Shown: piece after piece, positions 16,848 to 24,971 of the stretch
Position numbering within the stretch: the stretch's first letter is position 1
Layout: every line of letters starts with the position of its first letter
Source of the DNA: CAZRCZ01 sp964598765
GTDB taxonomy: Bacteria; Sumerlaeota; Sumerlaeia; MVZB01; JAJFLK01
Assembly (NCBI GenBank): GCA_964598765.1
Contig: CAZRCZ010000014.1
Location: 62,001 to 126,000 of the forward strand
Reading direction: 5' to 3'
DNA: 64,000 nt
Notes under the pieces: generated by a model
The model's input: only the letters and a program-made list of their open reading frames with translations
Database searches by the model: none
What the model was told of the DNA's origin: nothing
Program-made: the position numbers and the translations under genes

Positions 16848-19379
16848 TCAATGATCTCCGGCTTCCGAAGCATCGTGAACGCCGCCCGATTTGGCGACCA
16901 CGCCGACGTCCACCGCCTCGCCGGAGCGAGTCAGAGCGGAAAACCGGGCTTCCTTGGGAGAGATTTCAAGACTCAGATATCCGGGCTTTCCACCATAGTT
17001 AGCCTTGATCCTCGAATCGCTACCCGGAGGAGCAGGCGCGGACCTTCCGCTCCATCCAACACTGAAAAAGACCGGGAAATGGGACGGATCTTCGATGCGC
17101 TCGTATTGGGGTTCGGAGGACCACAAGACGATCTGCGCATGATATTGATCGAGGAGCTTGAGCAATCGGTCGGAAATGGGATCGTCATTCTTGTCCCCGC
17201 CACCCGAATTCAGGATCGGCCGATTCACGGCGACGATTTTCCACGGAGCGCCGGAATCCTTCAAATCCTGCTCCAACCATGCCCACTCGGCGTCGGAGTT
17301 CTTCCCGCCTTCCTCAAGAATCAACGCGTCCACCGACAGATAGCGGACCAATCCCCCTTGGAAGTCCATCGCGTAATATCGGCGGCCTCCCATTTCGATC
17401 AACGGATAGCGGATCAAGAATGAGGCGATTTGCTGATCGTTCTGTCCCAAGAGACCATGAAGCGGCAAGCCTTCGTCCAGAAATCTCTTGTAGGGCTTCT
17501 CGAATGAGTTCTTGAATTGCAATCGTTCCAATTTGGAATTTCCCAGAAAATTGTCCCCGAGCAGGAGAATCTCGTGAAAGGGTCTCTCCCTGTGTTCGCG
17601 GGACACCCTGCCGACGACCGACTTTAATCCTCTGGCGTCACGACCCGCGTCACCCAACACGGCCAATCGAAGCGGGGGAACCAGCGCATACCGATCTTCC
17701 ATCGTGGGATTGGCGGAGGGATTGATTTCGGGCAAGACCTTGAACAGAGCCGAGCGGGGCCGCAGGCTCCCGCCCAACCGCGCGACCACCGCCGCCAGAT
17801 TGGGTTCGCTCATGAGTTGCGGAATGGAATCCACGCTCAAGAGATAGGAATCGGGTTTGGCTTCCTTGACCAATTTTCCCACGCTGTTCGTGATGGGGAC
17901 CAATCGGCCTAGGTAATAACTGTAAACCGCGCTGTCCCCCTTGCTGAAAAGATGGAGATTGGCGTTCTCCGGCAGATGCGCCTTGACTTGCTGACTGAAT
18001 CCGCGCTCGTGCTTGAGAAAATTCTTGCGCTTCAGATAATCTCCCGTCCAAAGAACCTCGGCGCAATAAAAGACGGCGACCAACAACCATGCCCCCTGCA
18101 TGGTGCGCTCCCACCAGGCGTAGGAATAGGAAGAGCGCCGGCGGTGGAAAAGAAGCGCGAACGAAGCTCCGGCCAGCGCCAAGGAGAAATAGATACCAAG
18201 ATTGGAGCCAAGAAAAATTGCCAACGGCACGCCACCGAGAATCGCGATCCACCGCAACAATCGAAGCAGAATCCGGAACGCTCTTCCGATCCGTCCGTCG
18301 AAGTCCCAGTGCACCAAGGCGTCCCCCGCCAAGAGGAGGATGAACGGGGCGACGGGGATGAAATACTCGTCCTTCTTGGTTCCGACGAGCGAAAGCCAAA
18401 TTGCGCCGCTGAGCAGGGCGCAAGTCCACATCAATCGCGTCGGAGTTCGCTCCTTCCGGACCAGCGTCCGCCAAACCATGGCGAGCGAAAGCAACGCCCA
18501 AGGCAAAAAGGAATGAAAGATAAAGTAGATGTAGAAATAAAAGGCCCTGCGATCCGTCGCGGCGGGACCGAATCGCCGCGAAAACAATTCGCTGAAGAAA
18601 ACCCCCGACGCCGAAGAATCGAGCATCATCGCCACGGCATACCACCATCCCCCGATGACGAGCGCCAGCGCGACACCCGGAATGTGAATCCAATCGGGTT
18701 TGCGCATTCTATACGCCATGCACGTCGTCACGTAGGGAATCAGCACGAACAAAAACGAAAAGGGACCCTTGGTCATCATCCCCAGACCGATGAGCGCGTA
18801 TCCGGCCAAGACCCATTGTCGCCATGGGCGGCTGGCATAATAGGAGCGTCGCATTTCGAACGATTCGCCGAAGCAATAAAGCGCGGCGAAACAAAAAAAT
18901 GAAAACAGCGAGTCGGTCATTCCTTCGCGGGCGATTTTGAAGATCTCAGGACTGGTGGCCACGAGCAATCCGGTCAACAACGCCCAACCTTCCGGCGGGA
19001 CATCCGGATTGTCCTCCCTCGGATACCGGCTGTATTCCGCGTAGGCCCACCATCCGGCGAGCATGACCAGACCCAAAACCGCGAGCGCGCCCGGAATCCG
19101 GCTCTCGCGCGGCGTGACCGTGTTGGAAAAAAGGGAGGCCAGCTTGACCGTCCAGACGTAGAGCGGAGGCTTCTCCAATCGCCCCTCTCCCGCGACCGTC
19201 GGAATGAGCCATGTCCCCTTGCGGTTCATCTCTTGCGCGGTCAGCAGAATGCGCGCCTCCGGTTCCGATCCGACGTCTTCTTTGTCGAGATTGTAGAAAT
19301 ACAGGAACGCCGTCGCGGAGAGAAGCAACCCTCCGGCCATCAGAAACTGCCCCGAAATTCTTGATTCGCCGTCCGCCAT
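16848..19379 (-). CDS. GT39/ArnT-like glycosyltransferase fused to a degenerate metallophosphatase domain
   Basis: An 843-residue two-part protein with a good GGAGG site 6 bases before ATG 19379. Residues 1-430 form a GT-C type membrane glycosyltransferase: Y-N-L-D-K-E-D-V-G-S-E-P-E-A-R near residue 30 and E-K-P-P-L-Y-V-W, as in ArnT/PMT enzymes that use polyprenyl-linked sugars, then about ten membrane helices. Residues about 565-820 look like a calcineurin-type phosphatase: L-A-V-L-G-D-A-G near 571 and L-L-L-G-D-N near 604. The usual G-N-H-D reads G-Q-N-D (about 643), the next His is Asn in V-N-R-P-I-L-N-S-G-G (about 715), and G-H-x-H-x-Y-E-R reads S-S-E-P-Q-Y-E-R (about 752). The domain has therefore probably lost metal binding. 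Likely glycosylates a surface lipid or protein. Confidence 0.8.
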   Translation of the reverse strand: MADGESRISGQFLMAGGLLLSATAFLYFYNLDKEDVGSEPEARILLTAQEMNRKGTWLIPTVAGEGRLEKPPLYVWTVKLASLFSNTVTPRESRIPGALAVLGLVMLAGWWAYAEYSRYPREDNPDVPPEGWALLTGLLVATSPEIFKIAREGMTDSLFSFFCFAALYCFGESFEMRRSYYASRPWRQWVLAGYALIGLGMMTKGPFSFLFVLIPYVTTCMAYRMRKPDWIHIPGVALALVIGGWWYAVAMMLDSSASGVFFSELFSRRFGPAATDRRAFYFYIYFIFHSFLPWALLSLAMVWRTLVRKERTPTRLMWTCALLSGAIWLSLVGTKKDEYFIPVAPFILLLAGDALVHWDFDGRIGRAFRILLRLLRWIAILGGVPLAIFLGSNLGIYFSLALAGASFALLFHRRRSSYSYAWWERTMQGAWLLVAVFYCAEVLWTGDYLKRKNFLKHERGFSQQVKAHLPENANLHLFSKGDSAVYSYYLGRLVPITNSVGKLVKEAKPDSYLLSVDSIPQLMSEPNLAAVVARLGGSLRPRSALFKVLPEINPSANPTMEDRYALVPPLRLAVLGDAGRDARGLKSVVGRVSREHRERPFHEILLLGDNFLGNSKLERLQFKNSFEKPYKRFLDEGLPLHGLLGQNDQQIASFLIRYPLIEMGGRRYYAMDFQGGLVRYLSVDALILEEGGKNSDAEWAWLEQDLKDSGAPWKIVAVNRPILNSGGGDKNDDPISDRLLKLLDQYHAQIVLWSSEPQYERIEDPSHFPVFFSVGWSGRSAPAPPGSDSRIKANYGGKPGYLSLEISPKEARFSALTRSGEAVDVGVVAKSGGVHDASEAGDH

Positions 19380-19449
19380 GCAAGCCTCCGGTCCGAAGTA
19401 TGACGGCCACGCGCGGGAGCGTCAAGGACGGCGGGAACTTGGAAACGTC

Positions 19450-20832
19450 TCAGAGCGTCTTGAGATATTCCATCACGGCGATCTTTTCCTCGGCGTTCAG
19501 TTCCTGATCGGGGAACAGATGACCGCCGTTGCCGTGGCTCGAAGCCGTCGTGTCGTAGTAGGCGCGGCGTTCGGTCGAACTCAACCCTTCGGGAATGGCG
19601 TCAACCGTCTCCACCGCCAGACCCATTTTCTTTTGGTCGTAGCCGTTCTCGTCGCGCTTCCAGATTTTCGGCCTCTGCGATGGATTAAAAACGCCTTGGA
19701 TCGTCGGCACGGATCCATTGTGAAAATAGGGAGCCTTGGCCCAGATGCCGTCGAGCGGTTGGGCGATGTAACCTGTTTTCTTCGGGTCAATCGGGTCCTT
19801 GCCGAAATTGCTGAACCAAAGCCGATTGCCTCCTGCAAGCGCCAGCGGCGGAAGCGCGTCAAAGCGGACCCGGTCCGTTCCGATTTGATCAATCGGGATT
19901 ACCTTGTTCGGGTAATTTCGCTTTTCGCCGTAGGTTCCGTGACAACGCGCGCAGGTCATCTCGAAATGCTCGCGCCCCTTGGCCGCGAGTTTTTCGTCAA
20001 CCTTGAACGGATACCTCGGCGGCTGAACCGATTCGATGTAGGCCTTGATGTGGACAAATTGTCCTTCCCACGAGCGAATCTGCTCGCCGGTGATGCCGGG
20101 GGACATGGTGAACGGCATAATCGTCCGGTGGCTTTTGGAGCCGAAGGCGTCGCAGTAAATTTTGGTCTTGTTCTTGTAATGCCACCACGGCGGCGCGATC
20201 AAATCGTTGTGGCGGAGCAAACCGGAAGGATTCAACGGCGTCTCGACCAGATCGAGGTTGGGATCGCGGAGCGCGCCGAGAATGAACGCGAACATCGTGG
20301 CGTTCGACACACCCTTCGCCATGTTGTAGGGGGTCTCGAAGGGAGCTTTCAGATTGTCAATTCTTTGCCAATCCTCTCCCTTCTCCAAGGCGCGAAGTCT
20401 TGCCACGTCGGTGACCAGCGCGGTGATGTCGTGGTGGGAATTGCCAAGGCCGGGATAAGTTTTCCCGCCGACCTTGCCGCCGTGGCAGGAGAAACAATTC
20501 GTCACCAAATTCCCCTTGCCGTCCGGCGTGTAGCCGAGCGGAAACCCCGTTTTGTCGAAATCGCGCTCGATGAAGCCGTAGCGCGAAAATGTCATCTTTT
20601 GGCGTGTCTGCGCATCCCCCTTCTCGGCTTTTGCCTTGGCGTCCGGCTCCCAGACTTTCCAAAGATTGTCGAGGTCCGTGATCTTCAATACCGGATCGGC
20701 CATGGGGAAATTGAGAATGATGTCGAATCCCTTCTTGGGGTCCGGTTGAATGGCGGTGATGTCGAAGTCGTCAGCGCTCGAAGTGGTTGCAATGACTGAA
20801 AATAGCAATGCGAGACGGAATTTAGTTTTCAT
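19450..20832 (-). CDS. Di-heme c-type cytochrome, RoxA/peroxidase-like
   Basis: A secreted 460-residue protein from ATG 20832 (AAGGAG about 11 bases upstream) with signal peptide M-K-T-K-F-R-L-A-L-L-F. Two heme-attachment motifs are present: C-F-S-C-H near residue 113 and C-A-R-C-H near residue 293. The C-terminal block P-L-D-G-I-W-A-K-A-P-Y-F-H-N-G-S-V-P-T and the final E-Y-L-K-T-L resemble the RoxA-type rubber-oxygenase and di-heme peroxidase group, but it is shorter than RoxA. Located in the periplasm. It could oxidise a substrate or carry electrons; which is unknown. Confidence 0.8.
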   Translation of the reverse strand: MKTKFRLALLFSVIATTSSADDFDITAIQPDPKKGFDIILNFPMADPVLKITDLDNLWKVWEPDAKAKAEKGDAQTRQKMTFSRYGFIERDFDKTGFPLGYTPDGKGNLVTNCFSCHGGKVGGKTYPGLGNSHHDITALVTDVARLRALEKGEDWQRIDNLKAPFETPYNMAKGVSNATMFAFILGALRDPNLDLVETPLNPSGLLRHNDLIAPPWWHYKNKTKIYCDAFGSKSHRTIMPFTMSPGITGEQIRSWEGQFVHIKAYIESVQPPRYPFKVDEKLAAKGREHFEMTCARCHGTYGEKRNYPNKVIPIDQIGTDRVRFDALPPLALAGGNRLWFSNFGKDPIDPKKTGYIAQPLDGIWAKAPYFHNGSVPTIQGVFNPSQRPKIWKRDENGYDQKKMGLAVETVDAIPEGLSSTERRAYYDTTASSHGNGGHLFPDQELNAEEKIAVMEYLKTL

Positions 20833-20857
20833 GAATTTCGAGTCTCCTTGAGGTGGA

Positions 20858-21832
20858 TCATCGCATATAGTTCCAAACATTTTCAACCTTGAGCCCGATC
20901 AAATCCGACAGCCCGTGATTTTCCGCCGCGTAAAGCCGTTCAAGGTAGGCCTTGGTTTCGGAACGCATCGGGGGATATTCCCCGTTCCGGCTGGAATTGA
21001 GCGAACTGAGACGTCGAAACAGCCAAATCGCCAAGCGGTGCGCGGATTCGTTTTGGATTCCGGGAATTTGGTATTTCAAAAATTTGTAGCCGAACGCTCT
21101 GCCGCGCAACATGCGATTCAAATTCAACTGCAAGGACGGGCTTCTCGGAACTCGCGCCTTGTTTTGCCGAATTTTAATCTCGCCGACGCGGAGCGATTGG
21201 GGAACGCCGAGAAATTCGCAGACTTCATCGGCGGTTTTTTGCATGTCCCGGATGAATTCCTCAAAGAGGACGAACTTGATTCGTTCGCGGGGCAGGACCG
21301 CCAGATAACGCTCGATCTGTCTCCGGTAAAATCCGCGTTGCAGGACGATGACGGGTCCAAATCGCAGGGTCTCCTCGAAGCCGTGGATCGCGCGTCCGTC
21401 GCGGACCAGATGCCAGTATTGCGAATACGCCCGCGCGACCGGATCGCGCAGAAGGAAAATGATCTTCGCCTCGGGAATCAGCTCCTTGATTCGCGCCGGA
21501 ACTTTTTCCGACGGCATATAGGAGGTGCAATCCTCCCCCCGGAGTTGATTCGGTTGCGCGTCGGCGAAGAATCGCTCATACCACGCCAGATATTCCTCAA
21601 ATCGCCGTTCGTAGTTCCAATTCGGATTTCCGTAATCGGGACTTAGCGAGAAGTAGGGGCAATGCTCCGGGTCGTCAATCGAGAAGAAATGCGTTTCGCG
21701 GCGCGGCAGGTAGAGGTCGGGGTGCTGTTCGAGAAGCGAATGAAGCGTGGTCGTTCCCGATTTGGCCGCGCCGACGATGAAAAAGCGGGGAAGCTTGGAT
21801 CGGCGTTCTTCGGTGAGGGCAATGGAAATCAT
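20858..21832 (-). CDS. PAPS-dependent sulfotransferase
   Basis: A 324-residue sulfotransferase starting at ATG 21832 (M-I-S-I-A-L-T-E-E). The 5'-phosphosulfate loop is V-G-A-A-K-S-G-T-T-T-L near residue 20. The 3'-phosphate site is L-L-R-D-P-V-A-R-A-Y-S-Q-Y-W near residue 125. It resembles carbohydrate (heparan/chondroitin-type) sulfotransferases, so a surface glycan acceptor is likely. The frame extends 15 codons further, but those codons lie in a repeat copy (21846-21867), so I exclude them. Confidence 0.88.
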   Translation of the reverse strand: MISIALTEERRSKLPRFFIVGAAKSGTTTLHSLLEQHPDLYLPRRETHFFSIDDPEHCPYFSLSPDYGNPNWNYERRFEEYLAWYERFFADAQPNQLRGEDCTSYMPSEKVPARIKELIPEAKIIFLLRDPVARAYSQYWHLVRDGRAIHGFEETLRFGPVIVLQRGFYRRQIERYLAVLPRERIKFVLFEEFIRDMQKTADEVCEFLGVPQSLRVGEIKIRQNKARVPRSPSLQLNLNRMLRGRAFGYKFLKYQIPGIQNESAHRLAIWLFRRLSSLNSSRNGEYPPMRSETKAYLERLYAAENHGLSDLIGLKVENVWNYMR

Positions 21833-21845
21833 GGAAGTTGAAGAT

Positions 21846-21867
21846 TTCACCACAGAGACGCAGAGAG
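21846..21867. repeat. Single end of family A repeat
   Basis: TTCACCACAGAGACGCAGAG plus AG, matching the left terminus of the family A elements; no partner right end was found. It lies 13 bases upstream of the sulfotransferase start. Confidence 0.65.
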
Positions 21868-21900
21868 GTAAAACCAACGCCTCAACCCAACTCGGAAATT

Positions 21901-21932
21901 CTTGCTCTTGCTCTTAATCTTGCTCTTGCTCT
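21901..21932. repeat. CTTGCT hexamer tract, copy 1
   Basis: Five or so imperfect copies of CTTGCT, interrupted by TTAAT. The same tract type occurs near 33341, 52570 and 62171. Confidence 0.8.
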
Positions 21933-21986
21933 AGTTGGTTGTTTTTCGGATCTCAAATTTCAACTCTGAGATCCGATATTTAAGTT

Positions 21987-22310
21987 TCACTTTCGCACGG
22001 AAGCTAATCTTTCCGCCAACCCCTCCAATTCCATCGCCCCCGATTCCAATTCGATCCGATCCACGATTCCCATAATCAACTGCTGAACCGGAGCCTTGGG
22101 GTATTTGAGGACCTTGGAGGCCAAACCGGGGGCCGCGCCCAGCAACACCACGTCCCCCCGGCCCGCCCCGACATAATCCACGGCCATCGTCGGAAATCCG
22201 AGCGGTTTGCGGTCCATCGTCAGCCGCTGGACGAGCAGAAGATTGCGCGCCTGATACGCCGCGTGTTTGTCCGTCGCAGTGATCGAGCCGATGACGAGCG
22301 CGATTCTCAT
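21987..22310 (-). CDS. BMC-P shell vertex protein (EutN/CcmL family), third of three
   Basis: A 107-residue EutN/CcmL-type protein; such pentamers cap the vertices of bacterial microcompartments. The family pattern is visible: I-A-L-V-I-G-S-I-T-A-T-D-K at the start, M-A-V-D-Y-V-G-A-G-R-G-D-V-V-L-L in the middle, and I-M-G-I-V-D-R-I-E-L. It is the most divergent of the three, with a longer C-terminal tail. Its start overlaps the stop of the preceding BMC-P gene (ATGA), indicating one operon. No hexameric BMC-H shell gene or cargo enzyme lies in the window. Confidence 0.85.
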   Translation of the reverse strand: MRIALVIGSITATDKHAAYQARNLLLVQRLTMDRKPLGFPTMAVDYVGAGRGDVVLLGAAPGLASKVLKYPKAPVQQLIMGIVDRIELESGAMELEGLAERLASVRK

Positions 22311-22594
22311 TTTCCGTTCGCTCCGGGCGCGTGAATCGAATCCACATATCCCACAATCGCGGCGTCCACCGGCAAGGCCCGGCCGTCGGGATGAGTGTAA
22401 ACGGCGTCGCCGCTGGAGACGTAATAGACCAAATCGCCGCCTGCGCGGAGATGGGCGGCTTCCGAGGCGATCAACGGATTGCCCACTGATTCGAGTTTTT
22501 CATTGACGGGTTGAATAAGACAAAGCTGAACCCCTTCGAGCGCGGCGTCCTTGCGCTCGGCGACAATCGTTCCAATGACTCGCGCCAAATCCAT
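22307..22594 (-). CDS. BMC-P shell vertex protein (EutN/CcmL family), second of three
   Basis: A 95-residue pentameric vertex protein with A-R-V-I-G-T-I-V-A-E-R-K, L-E-G-V-Q-L-C-L-I-Q and P-V-D-A-A-I-V-G-Y-V-D. The central glycine turn usually written V-G-A-G-x-G is changed to L-R-A-G-G-D. Its ATG at 22594 directly abuts the stop of the first gene (22595-22597), with no spacing. Confidence 0.87.
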   Translation of the reverse strand: MDLARVIGTIVAERKDAALEGVQLCLIQPVNEKLESVGNPLIASEAAHLRAGGDLVYYVSSGDAVYTHPDGRALPVDAAIVGYVDSIHAPGANGK

Positions 22595-22906
22595 TTAACC
22601 TACCTTGACCGCTTCGCGTTTGGAATAGACGACCTCGCCTTCGAGGTTGACGGTGTCCACGATGCCGACGATGGCGCAATCCACCGGACGGTCTTCCAAT
22701 CCGGCGGCGAATCGCGCCGAGGAGCCGGTGACCACGATGACCATTTCTCCCAGCCCTGCGCCGACCGAATCCGCCGCGACGACGTAGCTCGGCGCCGTGT
22801 CCATGTTCGGCACGCGCGCGTCTTGAACGATCAACATCTTGAGTCCCTCAAGACCGGAGTCCTTTTGGGTGGAGATCACCTTGCCGGTGACTTTGCCGAG
22901 CATCAT
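22595..22906 (-). CDS. BMC-P shell vertex protein (EutN/CcmL family), first of three
   Basis: A 103-residue protein and the most canonical of the set: G-K-V-T-G-K-V-I-S-T-Q-K, A-A-D-S-V-G-A-G-L-G-E-M-V-I-V-V, T-G-S-S-A-R-F-A and C-A-I-V-G-I-V-D-T-V. Paralogous triplets of this kind in shell loci are thought to give non-equivalent vertices. An upstream repeat element separates it from accD. Confidence 0.9.
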   Translation of the reverse strand: MMLGKVTGKVISTQKDSGLEGLKMLIVQDARVPNMDTAPSYVVAADSVGAGLGEMVIVVTGSSARFAAGLEDRPVDCAIVGIVDTVNLEGEVVYSKREAVKVG

Positions 22907-22966
22907 GGGTGCGATTCCTCAAAACCATCCAAGTAATGAATTATCTGTTGAATACAAACTGAAGAA

Positions 22967-23151
22967 TTCACCACAGAGGCACAGAGAGGAATTTGACATG
23001 CGGTCGGCATCTGAAACCATGAGCGGATCATCTTGTTCAAGGGACATCGTGCGTTCGATACGATTGATCGCACCATTTTTATCTTCCGATTGCCCCATAT
23101 TTTCCGGAATAGTTTAATGTAACCAACAACCTCTCTGTGTCTCCGTGGTGA
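22967..23151. repeat. MITE-like inverted-repeat element, family A, copy 3
   Basis: Left end TTCACCACAGAGGCACAGAG, right end CTCTCTGTGTCTCCGTGGTG plus AA. It fills the space between accD (stop at 23170) and the first BMC-P gene (start at 22906). Confidence 0.7.
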
Positions 23152-23169
23152 ATTCTTCTTTGGAATTTC

Positions 23170-24096
23170 TCAGCTTGACTGGGAAACTTCTTGTAAAATT
23201 TCAGCTGGCGCCGCGGGCGCGTCTTGCTCCCGAACCGCCTCGCGTCGGGCGTGAAGAAAATAGGTGAGCAGGGTTCCAATGGTCGAGCGCAAATCGCCCC
23301 GCTTGCAAACAAGATCAACAAAACCATGCTGGGTCATAAACTCGGCGCGCTGAAATCCGTCGGGCATGGTCTGCTTGATCGTGGATTCGATGACCCTCTG
23401 TCCGGCGAACCCGAGCAGGGCATTTGGCTCGGCGATGATTACGTCGCCGAGCAAAGCGAACGAAGCCGTGACGCCGCCGGTCGTCGGATCGGTCAGGAGC
23501 GTCAGGAACGGAATCCGCGTTTGGGCGAGCCGCGACGCGACGGCGCAAGTCTTGGCCATTTGCATCAGCGAAAGAATTCCCTCCTGCATCCGCGCGCCGC
23601 CCGAAGCGCAGACGAGCAAAACCGGAATTTCCTCGTTCAATCCGCGCTCCAGCGTCCGCGTGATTTTTTCTCCGACCGCCGTTCCCATCGAACCGCCGAC
23701 GAAATTCATGTCCATCACGGCGACAGAAATCCGATGTCCTTGAATTTTTCCCGTCCCGCAAGCGACCCCTTCGTTCATCCCCGTTTTCTCGCGGTTCGAC
23801 GCGAGCCGTTCGGGGTAAGGTTTGGAATCGGCGAACCTGAGCGGATCGCCCGCGATCATCTCCCGATCCTTCTCGACGAACGATCCTTCGTCGAGAAGTT
23901 GCGCAATCCGTTGTTGCGCGGTCAGCCGCTCATGGAAGGCGCATTTCGGGCAGACCTTGAAAGCGTCCTCGTAATCTTTTTTGACGACCGATTCGAGGCA
24001 TTGCGGGCATTTGACGAGCAATCCCTCCGGAATGCGTCCGCGCATCGCCGGAGGAGCGAGAGTCGTGTATTTGGATTTTCGGAACCAGCTGGCCAT
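23170..24096 (-). CDS. accD: Acetyl-CoA carboxylase carboxyltransferase subunit beta
   Basis: Part of the enzyme that makes malonyl-CoA for fatty-acid synthesis. The 308-residue protein begins with the AccD zinc ribbon (C-P-Q-C near residue 30 and C-P-K-C near residue 49). The crotonase-fold carboxyltransferase domain follows, with S-G-G-A-R-M-Q-E-G near residue 165 and P-T-T-G-G-V-T-A-S-F near 195. accA is not in the window. Length is typical. Confidence 0.96.
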   Translation of the reverse strand: MASWFRKSKYTTLAPPAMRGRIPEGLLVKCPQCLESVVKKDYEDAFKVCPKCAFHERLTAQQRIAQLLDEGSFVEKDREMIAGDPLRFADSKPYPERLASNREKTGMNEGVACGTGKIQGHRISVAVMDMNFVGGSMGTAVGEKITRTLERGLNEEIPVLLVCASGGARMQEGILSLMQMAKTCAVASRLAQTRIPFLTLLTDPTTGGVTASFALLGDVIIAEPNALLGFAGQRVIESTIKQTMPDGFQRAEFMTQHGFVDLVCKRGDLRSTIGTLLTYFLHARREAVREQDAPAAPAEILQEVSQSS

Positions 24097-24154
24097 GTCC
24101 GCGATCCGCCCGTGAAAGGAAGCGTTGTTATCCTATCGGAGGGGAAGGGAGGAA

Positions 24155-24544
24155 GTCAATTATTGACGGGGAGACGGCGCATCTCACAATTGTCGCCTGC
24201 TGAGAAACCCTAACGCCCCCCAATTGCCATGACGATCGGCCCATTCGAGGCTCAGCAGGTCGGTTTCCCCTTGGGACGTCCGGAACTGCCCCGGATGTTT
24301 GAAACGCCCACGTAGCTAGGCGCAGACTAATTCCATCGCCCCTGATCCGATGGGGCATCCTGCCCCGCAGACTTCCTCATCATGAATATGTTTCCATTGC
24401 CATCCGCATTGGCAAATTGGGGGGCTTGGCATGGCTCCGGCGAGCCTCGCTTCAACTTGAATCTCCGATCATCCCGCCAGCGCGGGAATGCCTCAATCCT
24501 GCCAAATTTGGGTGACAATTGTGTGAGATGCGCCCCCTGTTGAC
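24155..24544. mobile_element. Possible small mobile element or insertion-sequence remnant
   Basis: A 390-base gene-free stretch bounded by imperfect inverted repeats: GGCGCATCTCACAATTGTC at 24176-24194 and GACAATTGTGTGAGATGCGC plus C at 24514-24534, extended outward by GTCAA/TTGAC. Inside are further short inverted repeats (CCTGCTGAG with CTCAGCAGG, and CCCGC-GCGGG). Frames on the minus strand look non-coding. No transposase was seen, so it would be a non-autonomous element or a remnant. Confidence 0.45.
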
Positions 24545-24584
24545 GGAGGCGCGCTTCAAACGAAGATGAACAACTTAGAGCCGA

Positions 24585-24959
24585 TCACTGTTCCCCGCCA
24601 AAGTTGTCGCGGACCAGTCGTTCGCCGACTTCGTCGTTCTGAGGCTCGGATTCGCCGTTCCCCTCTTCCTCCATCTGCCGAACGGCGCGCTCGGTGCGCA
24701 TCCGGTTTTCCTGCTGGGCTTTCATCGCCCGGCCTTGGGCCGCGACGGCCTGCGACATGAGATCGGGACCTTGGGAGGCTTGCGCAGGGGACGAAGAATT
24801 CGAGCGCGCCGGAGCGGGCGAGGACGTTTCCTCCGCCACCTCTTCCGTTTCATCCTCATCCGAATCCTTGATGAGATATTTCTTGGTCAACGCGATGCTT
24901 GCGACGACGACGGCCAATGCGAGAAACGCAAAAACGACTTTCAGAGCCGGATTATTCAT
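24585..24959 (-). CDS. Small single-pass membrane protein, unknown
   Basis: A 124-residue protein: one N-terminal membrane helix (residues about 8-26), then an acidic stretch (D-E-D-E-T-E-E-V-A-E-E), a Ser/Ala/Pro linker and a Gln/Arg/Glu-rich helix. No recognised domain. GAGGAAATTC precedes the start, and it lies 12 bases after the COG0523 GTPase gene, so it is probably the last gene of that operon. Composition suits a periplasmic tether or linker. Confidence 0.6.
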   Translation of the reverse strand: MNNPALKVVFAFLALAVVVASIALTKKYLIKDSDEDETEEVAEETSSPAPARSNSSSPAQASQGPDLMSQAVAAQGRAMKAQQENRMRTERAVRQMEEEGNGESEPQNDEVGERLVRDNFGGEQ

Positions 24960-24971
24960 ATTTGAATTTCC

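Noticed and set aside
24128..24518. Two minus-strand frames in the accD/small-protein gap
   Set aside because: They lie inside a putative inverted-repeat element, overlap each other and lack start signals.
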